NCBI RefSeq assembly: GCF_003014755.1
Contig: NZ_PYAW01000002.1
Location: 992,001 to 1,056,000 of the forward strand
Reading direction: 5' to 3'
From: Chitinophaga niastensis
Lineage (GTDB): Bacteria; Bacteroidota; Bacteroidia; Chitinophagales; Chitinophagaceae
Length of the DNA: 64,000 nucleotides
Shown: piece by piece, positions 35,264 to 45,666 of the stretch
How positions within the stretch are numbered: the first letter of the stretch is position 1
Layout of the letters: the number at the start of each line of letters is the position of its first letter
The notes under the pieces: model-generated
The model's database searches: none
Seen by the model: the letters and a program-made list of their open reading frames with translations, nothing else
What the model was told of the DNA's origin: nothing
Made by a program: the position numbers and the translations under genes

Positions 35264-38200
35264 ATGCAAACTTCTCTTTGTATACGCCGGTATTTTGACC
35301 GTCGTACACTAACCAAAACACTGCTCTTTATGAAGTGCACAGCCATTATGCTATTGGCCGCCTGTCTGCAGGTGAGTGCTCATGCCTACTCTCAGAAGGT
35401 TACCCTTTCTGAGAAAAATGCTTCTCTCGGGAAGATTTTCCGCGGCATAAAAAAACAAACAGGTTACGCTTTCTTTTTTGATGAATTATCGATGAAGGAA
35501 GCAACCAGAGTGACAATAGAAGTAAAGGATGAAACGCTGGAGAAAGCACTGGATATGTGTTTTAAGGACCAGCCGTTTACCTATGCTATTGTAGGAAGTA
35601 CAGTAGTAGTAAAAGAAAAAGATAAGATCTATAAAGAAAATCTTACCAACAGCATTTCCGTACGAAAGGAAATAACAGGGGTCATTACCGATAGAACGGA
35701 TAATAAACCACTGGCTGGGGTGTCTATAAAAATTAAAGGCACTAATAAAGGAACCACCACCAATGTGAATGGTGAGTTTACCATCAACGCTAATCCCGGC
35801 GATGTGCTGGAAATTAGTTTTATCGGTTTCCAAAAACAGGAAATTAAGATAGGTGAAAGCAATAAGCTGTCGATAGCCCTGGAAGCCAGTACCAGCGGAT
35901 TGGGAGAAGTTGTGGTAACGGCATTGGGTATTGCCAAACAGGACAAAAATTTAGGTTATGCCCTCACCACCGTTAAAGGAGAAGAACTGACACGTACCAA
36001 CACCGTGAATCCGATTACGGCGTTGCAGGGTAAAGTGGCAGGTGTTAATGTGAGTGTAATGACAGCAGCCGGTGTACAAACTTCACCATTTATTCAAATC
36101 AGGGGCGCTAAGGTACTGGGTACTCCCGGCAATAACGTGAACCAGCCAATTTTTGTGGTAGATGGTAACGTGTTAAGTAATAATGTATCGGATGCAGATA
36201 ATGCTGATGCCGGCTCACAACTAAAAAACTTAAATCCCGATGATTATGAGTCCATTACCGTATTAAAAGGGGCAGCCGCCACTTCTATTTATGGTTCAAG
36301 AGGTATAAATGGTGCCATTGTAATCACTACCAAGAGAGCAAAGGCCGGACAAGGTTTCCAGGTAGAAGTTAATTCTACTTACCAGACCCAAAGGATATAC
36401 AAAGCGCCGATGGATTACCAGAATGTATATGGTCAGGGAGATTATTTTGAAAGAGAAGGTAATTTCAGACCAGATGGCACACAAACTAAAACAGACGCCA
36501 GCTGGGGCCCGGTAATGGATGGCAGCATGCACCCTGCTGCATATAATCCTAAGAGAATGTTGCCATATTCTCCACAGCCCAATAACTGGAAAACTTTTTA
36601 TCAAAACGCCAATTACGTAAATAATAACGTTGCTATCAGCAGTGCTACAGAGAAATTTAATTATCGCTTGTCATATTCAAATAACTATACCAATGGATTA
36701 TTGCCAAACAATGCGATGAAGAGAAATTCACTTGATTTAAAAGTGGGCGCCAAATTGAACAATGTATTTTCTACTGATTTTGGTATCAGCTATGCTAATA
36801 CGGTTGCCAAAAATTTCTTCTCCCAGGGAAGGTACTACTATAGCGGCGGACAAAACCTCGCATTTAACAGCTATTATTTACCAAGAAATATAGATTTTGC
36901 GGATTGGCATAATACTTATCGTGCAGCAGATAACACACCGGATTTTGCTGATACATATGCCAACCTGGGAGCAGCTGTAAATGCTTTCTCCAGATTTGAT
37001 AAAAATAATTATTACAGACACGAAAATTCATTCCTGGGATATCTGCAACTTAAAGCCCAGGTAAATCCATGGTTAGATTTTTCTGCCAGAGGTAATATCA
37101 ATTTCTACAAAATACGGACAGAAGAAAAAGATTATGGCAATGGTACTAACAATGTTGGTGGCTACTATGCTTCCGGCGGTACCTATTCCGGAGATTACAC
37201 CTTGTTATTTATGGCGCATGCCACTAAAGAAGTGATGAACAAGGATTTGAATATCGACTTAAGATTATACAATGAAGACTATGGCGATATGATGGGAGAA
37301 AATTATGGCGCCAGTATTAACGGGCAGCTGAGTGTTCCTAATCGCTTCTTCCTTGGCAACTCTTCCATGAATATTCAAAACCAGTATTATTATGGATATA
37401 ATAGTATCCCCGGTCCTAAATATCCTTCTCAATTAACCATTGGGGTGGGAGGAATATTAAACCTGAACTATAAACAATTCTTAAACTTAGAAATAACAGG
37501 ACGTAATGACTGGAGATCTACTTTAACTTATCCTGTAGCTGCAGTAGGAGCAAAAAATAACTACTCTATATTTTATCCTTCTGTCAACCTTTCGTATTCC
37601 TTCTATGACCAATTCCAGAAATGTATGCCAGGTTGGTTATCTTCCGGCAGACTGAGAGCTTCCTGGGCAAATGTAGGAAACTCTGGTATTGCAGGCCCTT
37701 ATCAAACAGGTGTTGGTTATTCTCCGGCTACCATTTTTAATCAGAATGGTGCTTCCGTTGGTACAGCCACCCAATACAATGCTAATATCAAACCTAACCT
37801 CGATCTGAAAGCACAGATATCACGCACAATAGAATTGGGTACCAACTTCAGCCTGTTTAAAGACCTGATCAATGTAGATTTTGCCTGGTATAAAACAAAT
37901 ACCTTCCACCAGTTAATCAGCCTGGATGGTGTACCGGAAACAGGATACAGCCAGGTGTTCTTTAACGCTGGTAATATTCAGAATAAAGGATTGGAACTGC
38001 TCGTAAATGTATCGCCTATCCGTGGAAAAGACTGGGGACTGGATTTCGCTATTAACATGGCACATAACAAGAGCAAAATAATTGAATTTGGAAATGGCAT
38101 TAAAGACTGGAACCTGAGTGGTAATTATGAAGGGGTAAGCGTACATGCCTATGAAGGCGGAGATTTTGGTGTGTTGACAACAAACATAGGTGATGCTGCT

Positions 38201-39004
38201 GCCAGTACCAAAAACGATCCTAAAACAGGGTGGCCGTTAATAACATTCGGAAACCGTTTTACAAATGCTGCCGGACAATATGACCTGGCTAATTACAACC
38301 TCACCCTGCTGCCTGCCGGTTCTGAGAACCCCCGCAAAGGCAAGGTGGAACCAGATCTGACAGGTGGTATCAGCGCTACTTTAAGATATAAAAACTTTAG
38401 TTTATTTACACAGGTAGATGGACGTTTTGGCGGATATGTATATTCAGAGTCCTATGCATACGCAATGGGTCAGGGAACACCATTGCAAACCCTGCAATTC
38501 CGCGATCAGGCACATGGAGGCGTAGCACGTACGGACCCTAACTGGGACGGTGGAAAACCAATTTATGATGGTGTTATTCCAAAAGCAGTATTTGATGAAG
38601 GACAAATGAGTCCTTTGCAGCCAACGGTTAGTATTGCCGGTATGACTTTCCAGGAAGCATATGATAAAAAATTAGTAGAGCCTTTTAAAGCCTCTTTATA
38701 CTACAATACTTTTTACGGATGGGAAACAAATCTTAACAACAACGAATCTATCAGCAAAAATTCCTGGGTGATGTTACGTGAAATTACGCTGGGATACAGA
38801 TTACCGGTTGCTATCATTAATAGAATCCATTTAAAAGGAGCAAGATTAACTTTAACGGCCCGTAATATTGGTTACATGTACAGAACATTAACAGGAGGTC
38901 AGAACCCGGAATCTATACAAAGTAATGATCCATTCAGGCCCTTCATTACAGGTGGAGTACCGTTCTCCCGTAATTATGCTGCTTCCATTCACATTACTCT
39001 GTAA
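35264..39004 (+). CDS. SusC/RagA-family TonB-linked outer-membrane protein with STN domain
   Basis: Protein of 1246 residues from the ATG at 35264; an upstream TTG would add nine residues. The signal sequence lies at about residues 20-44 (MLLAACLQVSAHAYSQ). An STN domain (about 45-115, VTLSEKNASLGKIFRGIKKQ) follows, then a carboxypeptidase-like domain (ITGVITDRTDNKPLAGV), a plug with SusC marks VVTALGI, ILQ-type PITALQGKVAGVNV and SIYGSRGINGAIVITTK, and a barrel ending YAASIHITL. It transports a glycan or peptide together with the following SusD. The STN domain links it to the FecR upstream. Confidence 0.95.
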   Translation: MQTSLCIRRYFDRRTLTKTLLFMKCTAIMLLAACLQVSAHAYSQKVTLSEKNASLGKIFRGIKKQTGYAFFFDELSMKEATRVTIEVKDETLEKALDMCFKDQPFTYAIVGSTVVVKEKDKIYKENLTNSISVRKEITGVITDRTDNKPLAGVSIKIKGTNKGTTTNVNGEFTINANPGDVLEISFIGFQKQEIKIGESNKLSIALEASTSGLGEVVVTALGIAKQDKNLGYALTTVKGEELTRTNTVNPITALQGKVAGVNVSVMTAAGVQTSPFIQIRGAKVLGTPGNNVNQPIFVVDGNVLSNNVSDADNADAGSQLKNLNPDDYESITVLKGAAATSIYGSRGINGAIVITTKRAKAGQGFQVEVNSTYQTQRIYKAPMDYQNVYGQGDYFEREGNFRPDGTQTKTDASWGPVMDGSMHPAAYNPKRMLPYSPQPNNWKTFYQNANYVNNNVAISSATEKFNYRLSYSNNYTNGLLPNNAMKRNSLDLKVGAKLNNVFSTDFGISYANTVAKNFFSQGRYYYSGGQNLAFNSYYLPRNIDFADWHNTYRAADNTPDFADTYANLGAAVNAFSRFDKNNYYRHENSFLGYLQLKAQVNPWLDFSARGNINFYKIRTEEKDYGNGTNNVGGYYASGGTYSGDYTLLFMAHATKEVMNKDLNIDLRLYNEDYGDMMGENYGASINGQLSVPNRFFLGNSSMNIQNQYYYGYNSIPGPKYPSQLTIGVGGILNLNYKQFLNLEITGRNDWRSTLTYPVAAVGAKNNYSIFYPSVNLSYSFYDQFQKCMPGWLSSGRLRASWANVGNSGIAGPYQTGVGYSPATIFNQNGASVGTATQYNANIKPNLDLKAQISRTIELGTNFSLFKDLINVDFAWYKTNTFHQLISLDGVPETGYSQVFFNAGNIQNKGLELLVNVSPIRGKDWGLDFAINMAHNKSKIIEFGNGIKDWNLSGNYEGVSVHAYEGGDFGVLTTNIGDAAASTKNDPKTGWPLITFGNRFTNAAGQYDLANYNLTLLPAGSENPRKGKVEPDLTGGISATLRYKNFSLFTQVDGRFGGYVYSESYAYAMGQGTPLQTLQFRDQAHGGVARTDPNWDGGKPIYDGVIPKAVFDEGQMSPLQPTVSIAGMTFQEAYDKKLVEPFKASLYYNTFYGWETNLNNNESISKNSWVMLREITLGYRLPVAIINRIHLKGARLTLTARNIGYMYRTLTGGQNPESIQSNDPFRPFITGGVPFSRNYAASIHITL

Positions 39005-39005
39005 A

Positions 39006-40856
39006 ATGTTAAAGATGAAAAAGACTACTAATTATATACTAGGATTACTTGCACTGGCTACTTTAAGTCAGTCGTGCAAAAAAACACTGATCGACATTAA
39101 CACCAATCCAAATTTGCTGCCTGATGTAAATCCGGAGTACCTGTTTACCGGCGCTACTGCTGATATTAACTTTGGTGATCGTGATCACGTATCCAAAAGA
39201 TATGGAACTACTTTGTCTTATTTGCAATATGTTGTTCCTGATGCGGTAACCACCAGTAGCTTATCCGCTAAATATTGTGACCCGACAAAAGCAACAGGCG
39301 CCGATCCGGCATTGCCTTTTTATACCGATTATTTTAATTCCACCGGCAGAGATATGCACCGCATTATTGATAAAATTGACGGACTGCCGGATGCACAAAA
39401 AACTACTTACCAGGGACTCAAAGCAATTTGTGTTATTGTGGATGTTTATCACGCATGGCGGGTGGCAGACATTTTTGGTGCATTGCCCTACAGTCAGGCG
39501 TTTAATGATGCCAAGTATCCGCTCCCTGCATATGATTTTGATTATGATCTGTATAAAGTTTTTGATCAGAAATTAAAAGATGCAGCCACTTTGTTAAAGA
39601 ATAACACAAATGGTCAGATCGCATTAGGCAACCAGGATTTGTTTTATGGAGGTGATTATGGTGAGTGGTATGGATTAGCGAATACATTGCGCATCAAAAT
39701 TGCACAGCGTTACGAAAAACGCGATCCTGCCCAGTTACCGGCTGTATTAACTGATATCGCAACAAACTTCGACAGTAAGCTGATTGCACCGTCAGTAACA
39801 GATCCTACAAACGATGGCTCCTTCGCTATTAATCATACCCGCGACTGGATGAATAATGTGGATGATATTAATGTGATCCTCTTTAATTACAACGCTTGTT
39901 ATTCATTTGTAGAGTTTTTGAAATCTACACATGACCCTCGTATTAACTTTATGTTGCGTCAGAATGATTTTGGAGATAACTCCAATCAATACCTGACAAC
40001 GAAGGTAAACGGTAATGCAGCCACTCAGGCTGCTTTAGCGCTACCGGAAAACAAGGTGCGTTACTGGGGTAAACATGCATCTCCCGCTTCAGCAGGAGAT
40101 GCCACCTACGGCAGTACCGGTTTGGATAGAAATAAAACATTTACCCTTAACGATGGTACAAATCAAACCTTAGGTTTTTTATCTGCCATACAATCCCGCC
40201 TGTTTGTTAAGAACGGTGGTTTTGGAGGATTTGATCAAAGGTCTAAGCAGAACCTGATGCATACAGATGAAGCTTTTTCTGATGGAGCTACCATTAAAAT
40301 GAAATCATATTTTGTAACCTATGCGGAAACTTGTTTTATGATGGCGGAGATAGCCGCAAAAGGTGGAAACGGATTGGGGCAAACAGCTTCGCAATGGTAT
40401 TATAAAGGTGTGCAGGCATCCTTCAATCAATACCAGGCTTTTGCGGTGGCTACAAAAGTTCCTAAAGCAGATACCGTAAGCATTGGCGCTTTTGCTACGC
40501 CGGCAGGTATTCCTTATTTAGGTTTACAGAGTATCTATTCACAGGCATGGGTGCATTACCTCATGCAACCGGATGAAGCATGGGCTACCTGGAAACGTAC
40601 CGGTTATCCTCAGTTTACAGATGTGAGAGCTGGTAACAATGGCCATATCGGCGACGGATCTTCTATTGCATACCTGGAAAATCTCTGGGATGGTAGCAGG
40701 AATCTGCTCGTTCCGCGCAGAAATAATTTTAGCGTAAGTTCAACGCTGAATCTGACCAATTATACTGCAGCTGTTCAGGCTATGATGGCAAAAGATGCGA
40801 ATTATGGTGCTGGTGCACAGGATACTAAAGGAAGGATTTGGTGGGATAAGTTTTAA
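39006..40856 (+). CDS. SusD/RagB-family nutrient-binding lipoprotein
   Basis: Protein of about 616 residues starting one base after the SusC stop. ATG codons at 39006 and 39015 are both possible; the second gives MKKTTNYILGLLALATLSQSC with a lipobox at LSQSC. It belongs to the second SusD-like group (SusD-like_2), as shown by INTNPNLLPDVNPEYLFTGA, VDVYHAWRVADIFGALPYS, YGEWYGLANTLRIKIAQRY and YAETCFMMAEIAAKGG. It binds substrate on the surface and lids the SusC barrel. The substrate is unknown, because no hydrolase gene is adjacent in this direction. Confidence 0.94.
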   Translation: MLKMKKTTNYILGLLALATLSQSCKKTLIDINTNPNLLPDVNPEYLFTGATADINFGDRDHVSKRYGTTLSYLQYVVPDAVTTSSLSAKYCDPTKATGADPALPFYTDYFNSTGRDMHRIIDKIDGLPDAQKTTYQGLKAICVIVDVYHAWRVADIFGALPYSQAFNDAKYPLPAYDFDYDLYKVFDQKLKDAATLLKNNTNGQIALGNQDLFYGGDYGEWYGLANTLRIKIAQRYEKRDPAQLPAVLTDIATNFDSKLIAPSVTDPTNDGSFAINHTRDWMNNVDDINVILFNYNACYSFVEFLKSTHDPRINFMLRQNDFGDNSNQYLTTKVNGNAATQAALALPENKVRYWGKHASPASAGDATYGSTGLDRNKTFTLNDGTNQTLGFLSAIQSRLFVKNGGFGGFDQRSKQNLMHTDEAFSDGATIKMKSYFVTYAETCFMMAEIAAKGGNGLGQTASQWYYKGVQASFNQYQAFAVATKVPKADTVSIGAFATPAGIPYLGLQSIYSQAWVHYLMQPDEAWATWKRTGYPQFTDVRAGNNGHIGDGSSIAYLENLWDGSRNLLVPRRNNFSVSSTLNLTNYTAAVQAMMAKDANYGAGAQDTKGRIWWDKF

Positions 40857-40864
40857 TAATTAGT

Positions 40865-40931
40865 AATTACGAATTGCGAATTACGTATCGAAGCGATCTT
40901 CGCTCATAAACGTAATTCGCAATTCGTAATT
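40865..40931. terminator. Long perfect palindrome between convergent genes
   Basis: A perfect 22-bp stem: 40865-40886 (starts AATTACGAATTGCG) pairs with 40910-40931 (ends CAATTCGTAATT), with a 23-base loop that itself has a small inverted repeat around AGCGATCTTCGCT. Within the arms AATTCG/AATTACG motifs repeat. It terminates both convergent units and looks like a mobile intergenic palindrome. Confidence 0.8.
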
Positions 40932-40936
40932 CGTAA

Positions 40937-41776
40937 TTATTTAGATGGGATCTGTTTTACTATCCGGAAACCTTGATTGCTGAAAGAGGCACGTTTATTA
41001 ACACGACCAATATCATAAGAATTAAAAAAATGACAGGAAGCTTTGCTGCACCACCAGGAGCCGCCGCGGGCATGGGCAAGCGTACTGCTTTCTGTTGCTT
41101 TAATCTTACCGGAACAGAATTCAAATACATTCCCATACATATCATACAGCCCCCAGGGATTAGGCGAAAAACTGCCTACAGGCGCCGTAAACACATAACC
41201 GTCTGAACTATCGGCCTGTAAATGATTGCGTTGCTGCCAGATATTGGCGTACCTGCCTATTTCATCGTCTTTTTCTCCGAAAAAATAATCAGTGGCAGCA
41301 CCGGCGCGACAGGTAATCTCCCATTCTTCCAGCGTAGGGAGCCTTACATCCGCCCATTGACAATAAGCCAGTATATCCTGGTAACTGATACAGGTAACAG
41401 GATGATTCATTTTATTTTCAATGCCACCCCGACTTACGCCATTAGGAAATCGCCAACAGGCGGTTGAATCGTTTGCCCATTCAAATTCCTGCAGCCCCGG
41501 TCTGAAAACGAGGGCATCATGTTTTTTTTCGGCATCTGTGATATAGGCAGTAGCTGATATAAAACGTGCAAATTGCTGGTTGGTTGTTTCATATACAGCG
41601 ATATAAAAACTATCTACATATACTTCGCGCAGCGGGTTGAGCAGATGATGTTGTTTCCCCACCCAATAGCGACCTTTGGGTACTAAAACAACATCCGGCT
41701 TATCCTGCGCCTGCATGATGTGCAGGCATGTCAACAGTAAGATGAGGGTGCAGCTAATTTTTTTTCGGAAGTCCAT
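40937..41776 (-). CDS. FGE/SUMF1-domain secreted protein
   Basis: Protein of 279 residues with signal peptide (cleavage near MQAQDK). The formylglycine-generating-enzyme-like domain fills the rest, with VPKGRYWVGKQ, FYIAVYETTNQQFARF, HPVTCISYQDILAYCQWADV, RLPTLEEWEITCRAG, GLYDMYGNVFEFCSG and the end NQGFRIVK. Whether it binds copper and makes formylglycine is unknown; most Bacteroidota members have unassigned roles. Its start overlaps the upstream gene by 23 bases, so both are translated together. Confidence 0.9.
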   Translation of the reverse strand: MDFRKKISCTLILLLTCLHIMQAQDKPDVVLVPKGRYWVGKQHHLLNPLREVYVDSFYIAVYETTNQQFARFISATAYITDAEKKHDALVFRPGLQEFEWANDSTACWRFPNGVSRGGIENKMNHPVTCISYQDILAYCQWADVRLPTLEEWEITCRAGAATDYFFGEKDDEIGRYANIWQQRNHLQADSSDGYVFTAPVGSFSPNPWGLYDMYGNVFEFCSGKIKATESSTLAHARGGSWWCSKASCHFFNSYDIGRVNKRASFSNQGFRIVKQIPSK

Positions 41777-42497
41777 TGTAAAAACTGGTTGCCCTGTTGA
41801 TGATCAGCTCTTCATTAGGGGTATTGAAATTTAAGAATGCCTGGTAACTTGTTTCCTGGTTGGCAAATAATTTTTTGTAAGAGGGGGAAACGAGGAAAGG
41901 GGCATATTCGTTGTTTTTCATCAGCAGCATCAGCACTGTAAGTATATCGTGGTCTTTATGATCCGTATTATAAGTGCTGATCAGTAAGGGAATCATTTCT
42001 GTTGCGTTTATATCAGTAATAACTTTTTTAAAGTTAACCCCGATCCTGTTAGTTCTCCCGATAGAAGCGCTGATGTATGCAACCACTGAATCGTGGTTGG
42101 CGCTGAAAAACTTTACCTGCCGTTCACTCCAGCTATATTCACCAAATGCATCAGGTAATTGTGCGAAGATCTTTTTATCCTCATCCGGTATAGGTGGCAT
42201 AGCATCACAGTTCTGGCTATAGGACTCAGGATGAATTACATGATAAGTGAATTTTTCGCGGAGAGAAAGAGACAGATAGATTTTTTGATTAAGCACGGCA
42301 TTTTCATTGTCATCAGATTTGATTTGCTCAATCAGGGTATTGATCTTTTGGAGGTTATAGGGAGGCCTGGTGATCTTCTCTCTGTATGTATGATAAGCCT
42401 GGCTTTCTTTACCGGGTTCTTTCCATTCATCTGATTCCTGCGCGGAACAAGTACAGTAAGTGGCCAGTAAAGCAAGGAAAACAACGGTTTTTTTCAT
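41754..42497 (-). CDS. Hypothetical secreted protein, 247 residues
   Basis: Not recognised. From the ATG at 42497 the sequence MKKTVVFLALLATYCTCSAQ is a clear signal peptide; the longer upstream frame would hide it. The mature part is helical and charged, with NENAVLNQKIYLSLSLREKF and the Cys-containing YSQNCDAMPPIPDEDK. It overlaps the FGE/SUMF1-like gene by 23 bases, implying a joint task in the periplasm or at the surface. Confidence 0.72.
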   Translation of the reverse strand: MKKTVVFLALLATYCTCSAQESDEWKEPGKESQAYHTYREKITRPPYNLQKINTLIEQIKSDDNENAVLNQKIYLSLSLREKFTYHVIHPESYSQNCDAMPPIPDEDKKIFAQLPDAFGEYSWSERQVKFFSANHDSVVAYISASIGRTNRIGVNFKKVITDINATEMIPLLISTYNTDHKDHDILTVLMLLMKNNEYAPFLVSPSYKKLFANQETSYQAFLNFNTPNEELIINRATSFYNGLPKKN

Positions 42498-42712
42498 ATA
42501 ATAATTTACAATAAGTGGGTTGGACAATTAAAAATTTTTGCTAAGGTAAGCCAAGGACCTGTGAATTTCCGGATGTATAACGATTTAATTAATAGGTTCA
42601 GAATAAGCATTAATCGTTTTACTGAGAATTTTACTGAAAATAATTATTTTACAGGTGTAGATAACTGTTTTACTGTATTTAATACCCATAACAATATACA
42701 GGTATAAAATTC

Positions 42713-42777
42713 ATAAAAGAAATGGTGTTCAGTTTCTATCCGTGGCCGGATAAAAAGCTGAACACCATTTCTTTTAT
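42713..42777. terminator. Strong hairpin terminator
   Basis: Perfect 20-bp stem, 42713-42732 (ATAAAAGAAATGGTGTTCAG) with 42758-42777, around a 25-base loop. It lies downstream of the minus-strand thioredoxin-fold gene; the distal arm is T-rich on the minus strand. Confidence 0.85.
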
Positions 42778-42797
42778 ACTAACCAGTTATTTTTCTA

Positions 42798-44024
42798 CTA
42801 CCAATATTTTTCTCCTTTCTTCATTTTCTCCAGCGTCACCTCATAAGTTTTCTTTTCTTCATCACCGGCCTGTTTCATTGCTTTTTCTTCCCATGCGAGG
42901 GCATCTGTTTTTTTACCGGCTTTATAAAGCAGGTTGGCGTAAGTGTCAAGGAAAGCAGGTATTTCTGCGTCTTTGAAAGAGCGTTTACTCCATTCCAGTG
43001 CTTGTTCTATACACTGCATGTCATTACATTTTTCGAAGATGGTCCAGGCGTATTCATTCAGTTGTTGTGGAGCGGCCTTATGCCCGTATTTTTTCATATA
43101 GGCCACGATGTTAGCAACTACATTATCTGCATCTTTCACGTAAGAGTAATATTGTACTTTGGTTTTCAGCAGTAATTCTTCCGCCAGTGCAGGATATTTG
43201 GCCTTAATGGATTTTTCTATGCCTGCCCAGTCAGGAGTACTTTGATCATTCTTCATCAGCTGTGGAAAAACCTCTTCCTGTGCTACAATCTCCATCACTA
43301 TATTTTCGGCCTTACCATCGCCGAGCACTTTATCTACTTTATCGGCATGATGGAGGAACATATCAAAACCTACATCCTTACTGCTTTTGGTGAATTTGCC
43401 GATAAATTGCAGGTTCTCTTCCGTGTAGAGATCTTTCTGCTGATCGAGATATAATTTGGAAAATGCAGCTGCATTTTTCTCGTCATATTTAGATAAGGCC
43501 AGCAGTGCTAATTCCCGGAGGAACGGTGCATCTTTTTTTCCTTTGTTATATTCTTCCAGTTGGGTGTAGTATTGTTTTGCAGGTACAAGTGCATCTGCGC
43601 ATCTTGCAATAAATTGTTCCGCTTCACCACCACCTACCTGCCGGTCTACAATGTGGCCATCTGGTCCAAAGATAAGGAAGGTAGGATAAGCGCGTACGCT
43701 GTAGTCCTTTTCGATTGCTTTGGCATCGGCATACCATTTTTTCACTTCTTCATTATCCTTGTCAGTCTGGTCCATCTGCACTTTTACGCTGATGTATTTA
43801 TCGTTCATAAAGTTGCCTACGTTTTCCAGCGGAAAAATGTTGGCCGACATATATTTGCACGGACCACACCAGGTAGTGAAACAATCTATAAAAATATATT
43901 TGTTTTCAGCTTTTGCTTTGGCCTGTATGTCGGTCCAGCTGAGTCCATGTTCAAAATGGATACCCTTATCCTGCGCTATAGCCAGCATAGGAAGGAGTAA
44001 CATGCATAGCAATACTTTTTTCAT
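42798..44024 (-). CDS. Thioredoxin-fold secreted protein
   Basis: Protein of 408 residues with signal peptide (LLLPMLAIAQD). A thioredoxin domain (about 25-145) has the active site WCGPCK (Cys53, Cys56) and cis-Pro in VRAYPTFLIFGPDG. The C-terminal 260 residues are helical, TPR-like, with EYAWTIFEKCNDMQCIEQAL and FLDTYANLLYKAGKKTDAL. It likely reduces or rearranges disulphides in the periplasm. The single gene has its own terminator. Confidence 0.9.
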   Translation of the reverse strand: MKKVLLCMLLLPMLAIAQDKGIHFEHGLSWTDIQAKAKAENKYIFIDCFTTWCGPCKYMSANIFPLENVGNFMNDKYISVKVQMDQTDKDNEEVKKWYADAKAIEKDYSVRAYPTFLIFGPDGHIVDRQVGGGEAEQFIARCADALVPAKQYYTQLEEYNKGKKDAPFLRELALLALSKYDEKNAAAFSKLYLDQQKDLYTEENLQFIGKFTKSSKDVGFDMFLHHADKVDKVLGDGKAENIVMEIVAQEEVFPQLMKNDQSTPDWAGIEKSIKAKYPALAEELLLKTKVQYYSYVKDADNVVANIVAYMKKYGHKAAPQQLNEYAWTIFEKCNDMQCIEQALEWSKRSFKDAEIPAFLDTYANLLYKAGKKTDALAWEEKAMKQAGDEEKKTYEVTLEKMKKGEKYW

Positions 44025-44268
44025 AATGGTTTAAAATTGGTTTTGATGAGTGTAGGGTAGATGTTGTTATTATTTGCTAATGTAAGTTTAGTTAGAGAAG
44101 AAGGGCATCATAAAAGAGAAGTTTTTGAACTAGAGAAGTTTATTGGCTTATATCTTTTATGATTTCCCAGGATAACGTTATACAACATCGCAAGGGAAAG
44201 GCAGCTGGAAGGGGATATAATAACAATTCAGCCATTAATTCCGGCGTAAAATATTTTATATTTATGGG

Positions 44269-45252
44269 ATGAAACACATTTCCATCCTCGTCCCACTAGG
44301 ACATAGCAGCTTAGTCAATATTGAGGGTAGTTATCAGATACTCTCAGAGGTAAATGCTTTTCTGGCTGAAAAGGGGAGAGCGCCAATGTTTAATGTGCAG
44401 CTGGTAGGGCTTGCTAGCGAAACCAGTCAACGAAACAGACTATTCACAATAAACCCGGACGCACTGATCGGAGCGGTGAAAAAAACAGATCTGATCATTA
44501 TTCCTTCTTTGCATGGTGACCAGTCAGCAGCCGCGGCGCTGAATAAGGAATTTATTCCATGGATAGTAACGCAGTACCAGCAAGGGGCGGCAGTAGCCAG
44601 CTTATGCATCGGTGCTTTTTTCCTGGCAGCAACAGGTTTACTGAAAGGCAGACCCTGTGCTACCCACTGGAAATTTGCCGAAACGTTCAGGACTATGTTT
44701 CCGGATGTACGCCTGATGGATGATAAGATCATTACTGAAGAGGATCGAATCTATACGAGTGGCGGCGCCTACTCTTATCTCAACCTGATCATTTATCTGA
44801 TCGAAAAGTTTGCAGGCAGAGATATCGCTATTTCCGCGGCAAAAGCATATGCTATAGAAATAGACAGAGACAGCCAGTCGCCTTTTATTATTTTTCAGGG
44901 ACAAAAAACACACAACGATGAGCCGATAAAAAAGGTACAGGAATTTATTGAAACAAGTTACCAGGATAAACTTACGATTGAGCAACTGTCTGATATGTCA
45001 GCCATCGGGAGACGAAGTTTTGAGCGGCGATTTAAAAAATCAACGGGTAACACCGTGATGGAATATATTCAACGGATAAAAATAGAAGCTGCAAAAAGGG
45101 ATTTCGAAACGAGCCGTAAAAATGTGAACGAAGTAATTTATGATGTGGGTTATACCGACACCAAAGCATTCAGGGTAATTTTCAAAAAAGTTACCGGGCT
45201 TACCCCACTTGAATATCGGAATAAATACAATAAACAAGAGATGAGTGTATAA
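44269..45252 (+). CDS. GlxA-family AraC-type transcriptional regulator
   Basis: Protein of 327 residues. The N-terminal DJ-1/PfpI-like domain (1-190) has LIIIPSLHGDQSAAAALN and AAVASLCIGAFFLAATGLL with its nucleophile-elbow Cys, then CATHWKFAETFR. The C-terminal AraC helix-turn-helix (about 220-320) has LTIEQLSDMSAIGRRSFERR, MEYIQRIKIEAAKRDFE and DTKAFRVIFKKVTGLTPLEY. Such regulators respond to small ligands. The target is unknown, as no divergent catabolic gene is beside it. Confidence 0.94.
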   Translation: MKHISILVPLGHSSLVNIEGSYQILSEVNAFLAEKGRAPMFNVQLVGLASETSQRNRLFTINPDALIGAVKKTDLIIIPSLHGDQSAAAALNKEFIPWIVTQYQQGAAVASLCIGAFFLAATGLLKGRPCATHWKFAETFRTMFPDVRLMDDKIITEEDRIYTSGGAYSYLNLIIYLIEKFAGRDIAISAAKAYAIEIDRDSQSPFIIFQGQKTHNDEPIKKVQEFIETSYQDKLTIEQLSDMSAIGRRSFERRFKKSTGNTVMEYIQRIKIEAAKRDFETSRKNVNEVIYDVGYTDTKAFRVIFKKVTGLTPLEYRNKYNKQEMSV

Positions 45253-45294
45253 AAGACTTTATCTGAAAGCAGCCCGCGTAACCAATCCATCACA

Positions 45295-45666
45295 CTATTC
45301 AACAGCTAACAGGTCTTCCAGTTTATAATAAATAGGAAGACCTCTTTCCTTTGCAATCCTGACATCCTCATCTGCTCCTTTGGAAGCCCCTGCTATCCTT
45401 AAAACAGCATCGCATTTTGTAATTAAACGTCCGGCAACAGGATATAGGATTTCTTCATACACTTCATCACCCGGACGTGTAGAACCTCCTGCTCTTAACA
45501 GTGGCAAGGCAAACCATTCCCCGATTACCGGAATATGTCCTGCTCTGAATAAAGGCAAAGCCATGTCTTCCAGTTTCCTTAAATTCTGTTCCATTAATAC
45601 AGGATCATCATTGGTGCCCGACCGGTATGGGCCGGCAATTAAAATAGTCAGCATCTTTTTTTCCAT
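45295..45666 (-). CDS. DUF4406 domain protein
   Basis: Protein of 123 residues of the DUF4406 family, related to the nucleoside 2-deoxyribosyltransferase fold. Marks are TILIAGPYRSGTNDDP at the N-terminus, GHIPVIGEWFALPL, and CDAVLRIAGASKGADEDV near the C-terminus. No specific reaction is known for this family. It is transcribed toward the GlxA-type regulator gene, 42 bases between stops. Confidence 0.85.
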   Translation of the reverse strand: MEKKMLTILIAGPYRSGTNDDPVLMEQNLRKLEDMALPLFRAGHIPVIGEWFALPLLRAGGSTRPGDEVYEEILYPVAGRLITKCDAVLRIAGASKGADEDVRIAKERGLPIYYKLEDLLAVE

